The notes under the pieces were generated by a model, which made no database searches, was not told the DNA's origin, and worked only from the letters and a program-made list of their open reading frames with translations. From contig NC_083586.1 in the NCBI RefSeq assembly GCF_027579695.1, positions 5,700,001 to 5,764,000 of the forward strand: 64,000 bases of DNA, written 5' to 3'. The DNA comes from Neoarius graeffei (Eukaryota > Chordata > Actinopteri > Siluriformes > Ariidae). A program made the position numbers and the translations under genes. Each line of letters begins with the position of its first letter. Position 1 is the stretch's first letter. Of this stretch, positions 33,287 to 43,120 are shown one piece after another.

Positions 33287-34582
33287 CAGAAACCTGTGAT
33301 TTGCCTTGCAGCTGTCAGAGCTGCTGTTATAGAAAATTAATCAGCACCAAGTAACCTAAGCTCTTGACTGAAGAATTCAGTAAAACAATCAAATAACATT
33401 ATTCATTCAGCTTAAAGAAATGCTGAAATGAGAAAATTTGTTCTCTGCATTGGATCAGACATCTCCTCTTGGAATTGCAGCTGTTGAAAACTTATTCATA
33501 TTTTTTGCTTACAAAATGAACAATAGGGCATTGTCCCCTACTTTTTGTTCAACAGCATGATTCAAGGATACAAACCAACAGTTGTCTCTGTATAACTCAT
33601 AAAAGGCAACTTACTACCACTTTTTCATTGTTTTCAACACTATTTATAAAATGAAGGGGCTTTTGTCATGCACAAACTGGACGAGTGCATTGTATGCATG
33701 GATTGGATTGTATGCATACAGTGTGCTGTCATCTTAATTTTAGGGTGTAGATATGGTAAGACGTCCCAAAATTCACAGGGAACAGAAAATTTCCATTCTC
33801 GAGCGAACCTAATTCAGTCCTTGGGTGGCTAGGTGCTGCTACTTGTGGAGTACCCAGATTAGCAAGGTGATTTTTTTTTGAAAAGTGAACATTTTGACTG
33901 TGTACACTAGCATTCCCAAATTCACTTAAGCAAAGTCTTTCCAATGACAATAAGATACAAACCCACATGCGCTGTGCACTGTGGATTGGAGTCCATAGCC
34001 AAAACTTCTTGTTGACCTTGGCCAGCCATTTGACCATACATCCCAGTTACAATCCCAGAAAGCACACAATATTAATGGAAAGACTCTGATTATCACTGAA
34101 GTTAATGGTGCATTGCCTGTCTTTGGATTGATAAAATATTTTAGTTGTTAATTTATCTTTACATTGCTTTGAATATCTTATTTCTGAAACCTTGGAGTTG
34201 AACAGAGATGTATTATCATATGAAATAATTGTACCTAATCTTGGCAATAGGATTCAATGACTATGAAAAATGACTTCACATCATATTATTCAGTGCAAAT
34301 GAATCCCAGTGAATATGTTCTGAGAAAATATTATTTTAATGATGTATTGTTGGATAAACACCTTGGGAAGTGGGAGTGTACAAATGCTTGCTTTATGCAA
34401 ATGTACAGTATGTGGCCAGGTCAGGAAGGATAAGGCTGGACACATCAAAAAGTATTTTTGAGGGTATTTTCCCCCCATTTTTTCTGAATGTTTTGAGCAT
34501 CTGTTTGATTTTTGTAGAATATAGTAAATGGAATTATTTCAGTAGTCGTAAATCATGGCCTGAGCATGACATTGCTGGCCTA
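33287..34582. repeat. Decayed tRNA-cluster-like sequence, continued
   Basis: It shares phrases with the 18.8-23.5 kb block ('gttgtctctgtataactcat') and contains a tRNA-Ser-like copy at 33,945-34,028. Otherwise it is AT-rich and uninformative. Confidence 0.4.
33945..34028 (-). pseudogene. tRNA-Ser-like pseudogene
   Basis: The - strand begins 'tggctggccaaggtcaacaa' and has 'ctatggactccaatccacag' followed by the extra-arm and T-arm phrase 'tgcacagcgcatgtgggttt'. This matches the long-variable-arm layout of tRNA-Ser (GGACTGCTAATCC ... TGCACGCGTGGGTT). The anticodon loop and acceptor stem are damaged. Confidence 0.5.
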
Positions 34583-34655
34583 TTGAGGTATTTCACTCAC
34601 GTGACCAAGTCATGTGACGCTGCCATTTTGGACGGCACGGCTCGAATCAGTTTGA

Positions 34656-34841
34656 ATGCGAGGAAGGCGACAAACGAAAAACATAAAAGAAAAAGGAGCG
34701 AGATGCAGAAAACACCTTCACTATCCAGCGACGTAGGGCATTTACAGGGCGAGCAGAGGGAGAGGTATTTGCAAAAATTGAGGTTAGCAGGCTTGGAGAA
34801 CGACGTTTACCTGCTTCCACCAGGATTGTTCACTGACAGCT
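34656..34841 (+). pseudogene. Partner-protein first exon of element D, truncated
   Basis: It starts MNARKATNEKHKRKRSEMQ, continues HLQGEQRERYLQKLRLAGL and ENDVYLLPPGLFTD, and then hits a stop where about 170 bp of the exon are deleted. It is nearly identical to the complete exon in element E (50,613-51,011). The basic stretch at the start could be a nuclear localisation signal. Confidence 0.65.
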
Positions 34842-34980
34842 AAGATTTGTTCACATTTTCATTTACTTTCGGTCCTCAGGATAAACAAAATATTATTAAA
34901 TGTCATTGAAATAACTTCTTAGTCTGTTGAGACATGGCCCGTTATAAGTTTTTCCTTTACTGTATTTACTAGTTTACTGA

Positions 34981-35871
34981 GCGCGCTCCGGGGCGGGCTG
35001 GCTGGCTGGCTAGTGCTCCGGGGCGGGCTGGCTAGCGCTTCGGAGCCGGCTGGCTGGCTAGCGCTCCGGGGCCAGCTGGCTGGCTAGCTAGCACTCCGGA
35101 GTCGGCTGGCTGGCTCACTAGCGCTCCGGGGCCGGCGGGCTGGCTAGCTAGCGCTCCGGGGCCGGCGGGCTGGCTAGCGCTCCGGGGCCGGCTGGCTGGC
35201 TAGCTAGCGCTCCGGGGCCGGCTGGCTAGCTAGCTAGCGCTCCGGGGCCGGCTGGCTAGCTAGCTAGCGCTCCGGGGCCGGCTGGCTAGCTAGCTAGCGC
35301 TCAGGGGCCGGCTGGCTAGCGCTCCGGGGCGGGCTGGCTGGCTGGCTAGCGCTCCGGGGCGGGCTGGCTGGCTGGCTAGCGCTCCGGGGCCGGCTGGCTG
35401 GCTAGCTAGCGCTCCGGGGCCGGCTGGCTAGCTAGCTAGCGCTCCGGGGCCGGCTGGCTAGCTAGCTAGCGCTCAGGGGCCGGCTGGCTAGCGCTCCGGG
35501 GCGGGCTGGCTGGCTGGCTAGCGCTCCGGGGCGGGCTGGCTGGCTGGCTAGCGCTCCGGGGCCGGCTGGCTGGCTAGCTAGCGCTCCGGGGCCGGCTGGC
35601 TAGCTAGCTAGCGCTCCGGGGCGGGCTGGCTAGCGCTCCGGGGTGGGCTGGCTGGCTGGCTAGTGCTCCGGGGCCGGCTGGCTAGCTAGCTAGCGCTCCG
35701 GGGCCGGCTGGCTGGCTAGCTAGCGCTCCGGGGCGGGCTGGCGGGCTAGCTAGCGCTCCGGGGCCAGCTGGCGCTCCGGGGCCGGCTGGCTAGCTAGCGC
35801 TCCGGGGCGGGCTGGCGGGCCGGCTGGCTAGCGCTCCGGGGCTGGCTGGCTAGCGCTCCAGGGCCGGCTGG
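34981..35871. repeat. GC-rich minisatellite, units about 22-36 bp
   Basis: The unit is built from GCTCCGGGGC, (C/G)GGCTGGCTGGCTA and GCTAGCTAGC modules that vary in number, giving over 25 imperfect units. Blocks of several units are themselves repeated (for example 35,330-35,480 and 35,500-35,620), pointing to unequal exchange. It is bounded by TTTACTGA on the left and CTCAGTAAA on the right. Confidence 0.9.
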
Positions 35872-36063
35872 CTCAGTAAACTAGTAAATCCAGTAAAGGA
35901 AAAACTTGAGACTGAAAGGTTTTAACAGTCATCCAAATGACTGAACGTAAACATTGCTACAGTAACATACCAGCTACTGTTGTTGACATTAGCTAGCTTG
36001 CCATCCAAAATGGCGGACACCGGGGCGTCACGTGACCCTGTGATGTCAGGTGAAATACCTCAG

Positions 36064-36191
36064 TATGTGTACAACTGCCTCTTCACCACACTGAACCTCA
36101 TAAACAGTTTAGAATTTAAATGATTTTTTTTCTTTTTTGATCTCAACACAAATAAATGAATTACTTTGTAATTCAGTGACTGGAATTTGAA
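36064..36191 (-). mobile_element. Penelope-like 3' tail fragment
   Basis: On the - strand it matches 22,390-22,475: 'gaggttcagtgtggtgaaga', 'ggcagttgtacacat'. The rest of the same tail lies left of element D ('gacattgctggccta'). Confidence 0.6.
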
Positions 36192-36395
36192 TTGTTCTTC
36201 ATGGATGACATGACTATTACAACAAAGTCTGTTACTGAAGGAAGATGGATGCTGGAGGACATTGACAGACTGATGACATGGTCGAAGATGAAGTTTAAGC
36301 CATCCAAGTCTAGCAGCCTGGCTTTAAAGAAAGACAAAGTTCAGGACCGCTTCAGATTCAGGATAGATGGTGAAGACATTTCAACGGTTGCTCCA
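36192..36395 (+). pseudogene. Non-LTR reverse transcriptase fragment with FMDD box
   Basis: The frame reads FFMDDMTITTKSVTEGRWML, EDIDRLMTWSKMKFKPSKS and LALKKDKVQDRFRFRIDGE. This has the catalytic xxDD box followed by the thumb-proximal 'W...F.P.KS..L...K' pattern of retroelement polymerases. Methionine before DD is unusual for LINEs, which mostly use YADD or FADD. Only about 68 residues remain. Clade not identified. Confidence 0.5.
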
Positions 36396-36550
36396 GTGCT
36401 TTTCAATGCTGAACCTCATCATTGTTACTCTCGACCATCTGTTTGCCGCCATACCACTGAGGCCATGCCCCTGTCCTGGTGCCAAATGTTTAAGCGCGAG
36501 CTTTGCTTTTCTCGAGGCCCAGGCAACAAGCGCTAAATACTCCCTTTGTG

Positions 36551-36623
36551 GTTTCTGTAGTGTAGTGGATATCATGTTTGGCTAACATGTGAAAGGTTCC
36601 TGGTTTGAAACGAAGCAGTGCTT
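36551..36623 (+). pseudogene. tRNA-Val (anticodon AAC) pseudogene
   Basis: It starts 'gtttctgtagtgtagtggat', then the anticodon arm '...catgtttggctaacatgtg' and 'aaaggttcctggtttgaaac'. This aligns with tRNA-Val-AAC over its whole length, but the T-arm and acceptor 3' side ('gaagcagtg') no longer pair. Downstream, 'ttggactgagacgtgaataa' is shared with the tRNA-Val copy at 42,437, so tRNA and spacer moved together. Confidence 0.7.
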
Positions 36624-36800
36624 GGCCTCTTGGACTGAGACGTGAATAAATGTTGAGCTGTCATCTCTGCTTAGCCTGTGACTTTTGGAAAAACCTTCAG
36701 GTATTTTCTGCTCTGTCGTGGTTATCCCTTTTCCCTAACAAGCGAACAGAGGCTCCTCAGAAACCTGGCAGGTCCGTGCTTTGCTTTCATAAATGTCCAG

Positions 36801-38662
36801 GGCCCTGTACTACGAAGCGGGTTTTCTGGCTTACCAGGGTAACTTCGAGAGTAACTTGATCACGTGCAGCGTAACTTCCCGATTAACCCATACTACGAAA
36901 GTTGGCTATGTTCAAACTGAGGTATGCTGCCATGGCAATTTACACTGCGTCTCAAACCTGCTCGTCTCAGGTTATGTTCTTGTTTAACCCGAGGTTTCTG
37001 ATTAACCACACCCTTTTTAAACACCACCTCTCCACCGACATTTCCTCTAGAGACAATGCCAGCGTACCTGGATGACCCGTGCGATATCGGAGCGCAGATT
37101 AGAGATGGGATTTATGGCTCTTTGATGGGATCCGCATCTTTGTGATCCGTTCTTTGAAAAGAGCCGTTCAAAAAACTGGCTCATTTGGCTCTTTTTAAAT
37201 ATTTATTCAGTTTTAAGAAACAGCGTCTAAAGAAGCCAGATCTCTCTGCTTAGACAGTGACATCAATATTTCTGGACATACCTTTTATATAAAGCAACCT
37301 AGACTTACATTATTGTAACCCCTAAACGCTCATAAATAACCATTAAAAAACAATGAGGGCTTCAATGAATGTCCATGCAGAACAGCTTTTCTGTAAAAAA
37401 AAAGAACCCACTCAAGAACATAGTTATCAAGAACACAAGAATATTTTATAGAAAAACACTTGTTTTACAAAAATATTTAAGTCTGAGATACAAAATAGAT
37501 ACAACTACAATAAATATAACACAAGAACTAGTTATCACACAAGAACATTTTAATAGAAAAAAACAAACTTTCTATATTAAAAATATTGAAATTGTAACAA
37601 AAATAGATACAACTAAACAGTCAGATAAATAGATAAAGTTATAACAAGAACACAAGATTATTTTAATAGGAAAAAACAAACTTAATGCAAAAAATATATT
37701 ATTATTAGAAAAATAGATACAACTAGACAAACAGATAAATAAATAAAATATACAAAAATAGAACAAACAATGACGATAGAATAAATTAAATGAAGTCCGT
37801 GCAAAGTAGGTTTCCCACAATATTATCATTAATATCACACAACAACATTATAAACTATATACAAAACAATTTGAACTATTAGGCAAACAGATAAAACTTG
37901 AATAAATAAAAGGCAAATGAATGCTTGCTTGCACGCGCGCACACACACACCATTATGAATGATGTTTTTATATTTCATTTTCACCTGTTGCCAGGTGTGT
38001 TTGGCACTGCTGTTGCCTCTGAAATGTTCACAGGACATACACCAACTTAGTCAAAGGGACTGAACAATCAGTCATCCTAATTCATGTGACTCTGTGCACA
38101 TATCAGCTTAAGCAGGCTACTCCATGAATTTACCATACCAAATTTTATTCAGGATTTTTTGGACATTAAACAAGCTATATATGACTGGGGCCACGTCGAA
38201 GGACCATTTTCTGTGACTTGTGATTGATCATGAAGCTTTCTCTCATCCTATACTTCTGTTCTGGAACATGTAGAAGGGAGAATGTACTTACGCATTTACC
38301 CGATCGGCAATTCGTTGCCAACATGCTTGCCGCTCCTTATTGGCAGCCGCTGTGTTAGATTTTGCTCTTAATGTTGTTTTGAACTCCTTGTAGCTTTGCA
38401 TTATGACAGCGCATTCTTCCTCCATGAAGTACGGCGACCGTGCCATTGTGAACAGTGGTGATTTGCACTGATAACCTCCCCTTTAACGTGAACGCGCATT
38501 AACCCTGATTAGGTTAACACAGGTTCAACAAATCAACTTCATAACTGGCGTCATAGTACCGTTTAACCCCAAACAAGATAACCAGGTTTTGTCAACCCCG
38601 GTTTAGTGGGGGAACCCTGGGTTACTTCTGGGTAGGTTGACCTCCGTTCGTAGTACAGGGCC
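36801..38662. mobile_element. PIF-Harbinger transposon with SANT-protein exon, CAG target duplication
   Basis: The inverted ends are GGCCCTGTACTACGAAGCGG and '...gttcgtagtacagggcc', flanked by CAG (36,798-36,800 and 38,663-38,665). Harbingers carry two genes, a DDE transposase and a SANT/Myb-like partner. Here a SANT first exon survives on the - strand at 38,446-38,292. A transposase start may survive on the + strand near 37,055 (MPAYLDDPCDIGAQIRDG). At 37,105 'agagatgggatttatggctc' resembles the end of a hAT that replaced the middle. AT-rich imperfect tandem repeats (about 37,400-37,760) with 'atagatacaact' follow. Confidence 0.8.
38292..38446 (-). pseudogene. SANT/Myb-like first exon of the Harbinger partner protein
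   Basis: The 51-residue exon starts MARSPYFMEEECAVIMQSYK and continues EFKTTLRAKSNTAAANKER, QACWQRIADRVN, ending at the donor C|gtaagt. The layout 'F-x2-EE...I...Y..FK..L..KSNT...NK.R...W..I...VN' is that of the Myb/SANT-like DNA-binding partner of fish Harbingers, which helps bring the transposase to DNA and into the nucleus. No later exon is seen. The exon is intact. Confidence 0.7.
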
Positions 38663-39046
38663 CAGGTGTCTTAAAATCGGGTACTCTCGAAACAGCCAGA
38701 AAGACCGACCCTTGTCAGGACTAGACAACTTTTGATAGATTAGCAGTTGTCATGTTCTCCTCCATGCAGATGGTCATCAAGACAAAACCTGGTTGGAACG
38801 GTTTCCCTGCCTTTCTGGTTTTCCACCAAGGGAGATAACAGCTGCTGTAAAAAACAAACAAACAAACAAACATTCTCTACATTTCCACTGGCTGTGGAAG
38901 CATGGAAATTGCAATTCATCATAAGGAGGTGGTGTTCTCAAATACAACATCCTTCCTCATTTATGGAGTGGTGTCAAGTCAACAGGGCTGCACACAGCAT
39001 CAGAACTCAGCAAAATGGCACTGACTTTCGATCATGTATCAACAAG
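38663..39046. other. Unassigned tRNA-cluster-associated spacer
   Basis: This is the continuation of the sequence left of the Harbinger (36,640-36,800). No gene seen. A short (AAAC)n run lies at about 38,850. Confidence 0.4.
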
Positions 39047-39280
39047 TAGGGGTGGGTATTGCCAACAACCTCGCGATACGATACACATCACGATACAGGG
39101 GTCATGATATGATACATATTGCGATACATGTGCATCCCAATACATGGTCTTCAAGGCGATATGTATCCCGATATTTCACATTACTTAACATACATTTTTA
39201 AGAAAACAGACATATGTATACCCAAATGTTATTTTTTATTTTGCTGTAGAGAAACAGTTACACTGTAGTGCATGTAAAAT

Positions 39281-39640
39281 ATGACCTTAACAAGGCTGTA
39301 GTGCAGAAATAAAGCTGCCTTTGAAAAAAGTAAACTTAAAACATGGCCTTAACAAGGCTGTAGTGCAAAAAAAGATGGCTTTGATAAAAGTAAACTTAAC
39401 ACATGGCCTTAACAAGGCTGTAGTGGGAAAAAAAAAGCTTTGATAAAAGTAAACTTAAAACATGGCCTTATCAAGGCTGTAGTGCAAAAAACAGATGGCT
39501 TTGATAAAAGTAAACTTAAAACATGGCCTTAATAACAAGGCTGTAGTGCGAAAATAAAGCTGCCTTTAAAAATACTTAACTTAAAACATGGCCTTAACAG
39601 GAACAAGGCTGTAGTGCAAAAAAGATTGGCTTTGACAATA
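39281..39640. repeat. About 60-bp tandem repeat, six units
   Basis: Each unit contains 'catggccttaacaaggctgt', then 'agtgc', an A-run, 'gctttgataaaagtaaactt'. Units differ by a few bases and small indels. The array lies between the hAT transposase stop and the element's 3' terminal repeats. Confidence 0.9.
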
Positions 39641-39666
39641 CCAAATGACAGACAATAAATCCTAAC

Positions 39667-40250
39667 CTACTTCTTTTGGTACATTTGCAGGTTTTTGTTC
39701 AGAAACAAAAGCTGGTCTACATGGGCTGGTTTGATAACACTTCTCTCAGCTGTAACTATGTCACCAGTGGTGGAGAATATTCTCTCTGCTGCCATGCTTG
39801 TTCCTGGCACACACAGAGTGTTTCTAGCCAGATGGGATAGCAGTGGAAACGTATCTTCATGTTTTCTCCACCAAGTTAGTGGGTCAGCTGAAAGCTCTAA
39901 TGATTCAGTGGCTCTGTATGCTTTTACCTCGCTCATTGCCTGTGCAATGGGAGTGGGTTGACTAGCCTGCTGTGACTTTGGTGAGAATGTCTTTCCAAAT
40001 AAATCAGAAAGAGCACAACTCTTTTTATAGGGTGGAGGTTGTGTTGGAACTTCAAGCTCTCCTTCAACAGCAGGCTCATGGTCATCCTCAGTAGCCTTCC
40101 TCTGAAATACAAAATAAAAACATTTGTTACTAAGAAGTGGTCATAGATTTACAAGTTGTTTAGGTCTGCATTACTTTTGTTAATATTGTATTAGATTGGA
40201 GTGTTAGTAGTAGTGGTAGTAGTACTCAATCATTTTAAAAGCAGCAGTAA

Positions 40251-40290
<40 letters not shown>

Positions 40291-41739
40291 TAAAAAAAAA
40301 AATACTAATCTCTGATAATTCAGCTGCCACTCCTCCCAATGCTGCAAAGATGTCATCTCTTTCCCCCTCTGTAAGGAAGGGCAGGGCTTTGAAACAGGGG
40401 TCCAGAGCTGAAGCCATCTGAAGAAAGGATTTGTTGGCATACCTCTTCCCCAGGTCTTGTGCCAGTGCGTTTTTGATGTCTTTTATTATCCCAGAGTCAT
40501 TAGTTTGCTCCTTGGTGCTCTGGCACAGCTGTGCCTGTAAAGGGGCAATGATGGACACTGTGGGTGTTTTTTCTTCTGACATCACAAGAGTTGCAACTTT
40601 CAGAGGCCGCAGGGTTTTAGCAACATCTTCAGCGTTGGAGAGGTCTGCTTCTGATAAAGTCCACAGCTCCTTGGCATTCTTGCGCACCTCAGAGGAGAGC
40701 AATGTGGCACAGATAGCGGGCTGCTGCTCGAGGAAGCGCTCCAGCATATCGAATGCACTGTTCCCCCTGGTAGACACGTCAGTCATGAGTTTGTGCTGGG
40801 GTAGGTTGAGGAGCTTTTGTTTTTCCTGTAGGACCTGGCTGGCCAGCGCACTCTTTCTGAAAAATGCCACAATCTGTCAAATCTTTCCCAACAGCCTCCC
40901 AACTGCAGCTGTCTTAAGGGCACGTTGGGCTGCCAAATTCAAGGTGTGCGCGAAGCATCACACATGTAGCAGTTTGGCATGCTCTGCAGCAATAGTCATA
41001 TTTGAGGCGTTGTCCGTCACCAACACTGGTTCTTTTTCTGTAATCCACCACTCCTCAAAGACCTCGAGCAGCAACTCCCCCAGATTCTGTCCGCTGTGGC
41101 TGCAGAACAACACTCTGGTTTGCAGAACATACGAAACCAGTTCCCAATTTAAAGAAATGTAGTGGCATGTCAGCGTTATATAGGACTGTGTTGCCCTCGA
41201 AGTCCACCCGTCACATGCAATGGCTACTCTGCTTGCTTCTGAAATGGAATTGATTACGTGTTGTTTTACCTCAGCATACAAGCGAGGCACAGCGGTTTCT
41301 ATTATGAAGCGACGAGTCGGTATAGTGTAGCGTGGTTCACATTTCCTCAATTAGTTCTCGGAAGCCTTAGTTTTCAACTGAGCTGTATGGACGCAAGTCT
41401 TTGCATATGTAGGATAATAGTGCCGCAGTGATTTTTTTTGAGCCTTTGGTGATGTTGGGGGAAATTTCGTCTGAAACCCCACCGTCAGATTTGCTTGTGT
41501 CGTTGTGCTACCACTAGCATTCTTTACTTGCGAAATGCTAGCGTGATGTCGGGTCATGTGGAGGTGCAGATTTGTAGTATTGCCACAGTACTTAACTTTC
41601 ATTCGGCAGTGTTTGCATACTGCGTGTGTCATGTCCAGGTCCGCCTTTACCTGTTGCTTGGTAAATCCAAAATGCTCCCAAATCCGTACCTTGAATTTGG
41701 CTGGGGCGAAAATATTTTCTCTTCACCGTCTTCGTCCAT
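39667..41739 (-). pseudogene. hAT (ZBED-like) transposase, few lesions, one putative intron
   Basis: From 41,739 (MDEDGEEKIF) the protein reads, after one frame change, a BED zinc finger (VRIWEHFGF, AVCKHCRMKVKYCGNTTNL, HLHMTRHH), the N-terminal catalytic block (VAIACDGWTSRATQSYITL with the first D; PVLVTDNASNMTIAA with the second), an insertion domain (LLSSEVRKNAKELW), TGERDDIFAALGG-like helix, and the C-terminal hAT dimerisation region (DPLTWWRKHEDTFPLLSHLA, VPGTSMAAERIFSTTGDIVT). A stop lies near 41,351. A probable intron (about 40,310-40,105, acceptor tttcag|AGG) holds an (AAT)n microsatellite. Two or three more breaks interrupt it. Related host proteins are ZBED1/ZBED4, but the target duplication shows a transposon. 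Confidence 0.85.
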
Positions 41740-42294
41740 GTTGTGTGTTGTGTGTGTGTTCACTTCTTCTACTGTTAGCAGCGCTGCCGCTTACGGCGCT
41801 ACTGCCTTGTGTAGTCAAAATGCGCATTGCATAACAAGGAGCAGTTGTCAGATGCAGTTTTCAGAAACTTGATAAACTAATTGTTTGTTGCACGTGAAAT
41901 ATCGATACTGACGCCTCCGTATCGATGCGTGTATCGTGAAGAGGCCCGCAACGATGCATCCCTGTATCGATATTTTGAACACACCCCTATCAACAAGTAT
42001 TTGCTTTAGACCAGCCAACATGTAGACACTTGCTTGTTAAATCTAAAACAGTGACTGTACAGTTTTCCATTTGTGGAAAAAGTAGCATGTCGCCAACGAA
42101 AGAAAATCACACTCGTGTACTTCACTTTTTTTCACAGGACAAGTTGGCCCAGGTGAAATCCGAAATCATTCAGCCCTGTGAACAGCTACTGGAAAGCAGA
42201 AGCCCTCAGTCACATCCAAACAAGGTCGTGACAGGCAACTGATTCCTTCCCAGTGCCTTTCATTGTAGCAATGAGATATTGGTATGAAAGGACA

Positions 42295-42366
42295 TGCCTT
42301 GGCTAGGAATCAAACCCAGGTCACCCACTTGGAAAGCAGCTATGCTAACCACAATCCAGCCAACAC
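42295..42366 (-). pseudogene. tRNA-Gly (anticodon TCC) pseudogene
   Basis: The - strand 72 nt read 'gtgttggctggattgtggtt', 'agcatagctgctttccaagt', 'gggtgacctgggtttgattc', 'ctagccaagg', matching tRNA-Gly-UCC over the full length. Box A and box B are recognisable. Mismatches in the acceptor stem, the D-loop and the anticodon stem make function doubtful. Confidence 0.7.
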
Positions 42367-42436
42367 CTACACTGGGGATAAGTGCTTAAGTGGGATTGCT
42401 TCTAGTGTTGTGGCCCAGATAACAGCAAACTGGCAT

Positions 42437-42510
42437 GTTTGCTGTAGTGTTGTGGTTATCACATTTGTCTCACATGTGAAAGGATCCAAAGACCAGGCCA
42501 AAACAGTGCT
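42437..42510 (+). pseudogene. tRNA-Val (anticodon CAC) pseudogene
   Basis: 'gtttgctgtagtgttgtggt', 'tatcacatttgtctcacatg', 'tgaaaggatcc' follow tRNA-Val-CAC. The T-arm is lost ('aaagaccaggcc'). The spacer that follows is the same as after the tRNA-Val copy at 36,551. Confidence 0.65.
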
Positions 42511-42954
42511 TGGTTTCTTGGACTGAGATGTGAATAAATGTTGAGCTGCCATTGCTGCTCTGTCTGTGACTTTTGGAACAACCGAGAACCTGAAAGACCT
42601 TCAGGTATTTTTTCCCTTGTCCCCAAAAACCAATCTTCTTACCGAACTGGGAATCATATTAAACCAATCATGTTGTTGCACTAATGCAAGCACACAGTTG
42701 TTTTGTATCCCAGTGGCCACTGAAAGTGCAGTCATGCTATGTTTCTCTCCTCATTCATTTAAAGAGGGACTTGATTTTATATTCAATCTATTTTCTCTCC
42801 CCAACTCCATCTGCTGCCATCTGTTGGTTACACAATGCTCTACAATTACCAGGAGAGATGGAAACAGTTTCAAAGAACTCCCTGTTTCTCCAGTGAACAA
42901 AAATATAAATGCAACACCGAAGATTTAGAAACATTTTATGAACCTATGGTTTAA

Positions 42955-43120
42955 TCTAGTGTTGTAGAACTCGAGACTGATCTCAAGACCACTTTTTGAA
43001 GGTTTCGGTCATGTCTTGGAATTGACCACATTTTTACTCAATCTTGTCTTGGTCTCAGACATGGAGAACTCGAGATTTTATCTCAAGACCGGTCAAGACC
43101 ACAACTCTGGGGATTTCACT
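42955..43120. repeat. Dispersed fish repeat rich in 'ctcgag/ctcaagacc'
   Basis: 'agaactcgagactgatctca' and 'agaactcgagattttatctc' are repeated, with further 'ggtctcag' words. I recognise the wording from fish repeats but cannot place ends or family. Confidence 0.4.

Larger units (their letters stand above)
34583..36063. mobile_element. THAP/YqaJ-type element D with GC-rich minisatellite core
   Basis: The ends are TTGAGGTATTTCACTCACGT on the left and '...gatgtcaggtgaaatacctcag' on the right. The left end keeps the start of the partner-protein exon (34,656-34,841). It lacks about 170 bp to the donor, and the next piece begins within the intron. The core 34,981-35,871 is a tandem repeat, followed by a complete right foldback arm (35,872-36,000). 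The left foldback arm is cut down to about 35 bp. It sits in a PLE 3' tail whose unfilled copy is at about 22,390-22,500. Confidence 0.8.
39047..41989 (-). mobile_element. ZBED-type hAT transposon, nearly full length, 8-bp target duplication
   Basis: The ends are TAGGGGTGGGTATTGCCAAC and '...tattttgaacacacccct a', with TCAACAAG on both sides (39,039-39,046 and 41,990-41,997). Subterminal regions are dense in CGATAC/GTATCG words at both ends. The transposase lies on the - strand. Downstream of its stop are six units of a 60-bp tandem repeat (39,281-39,640). Length 2.94 kb is normal for an autonomous hAT. Confidence 0.9.
41998..42954. repeat. Decayed tRNA-cluster-like sequence, continued
   Basis: It holds tRNA-Gly-like and tRNA-Val-like copies in opposite orientation (listed separately) with AT-rich spacers. 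'cttcaggtatttt' and 'ttggactgagatgtgaataa' recur from 36,630-36,710. Confidence 0.5.
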
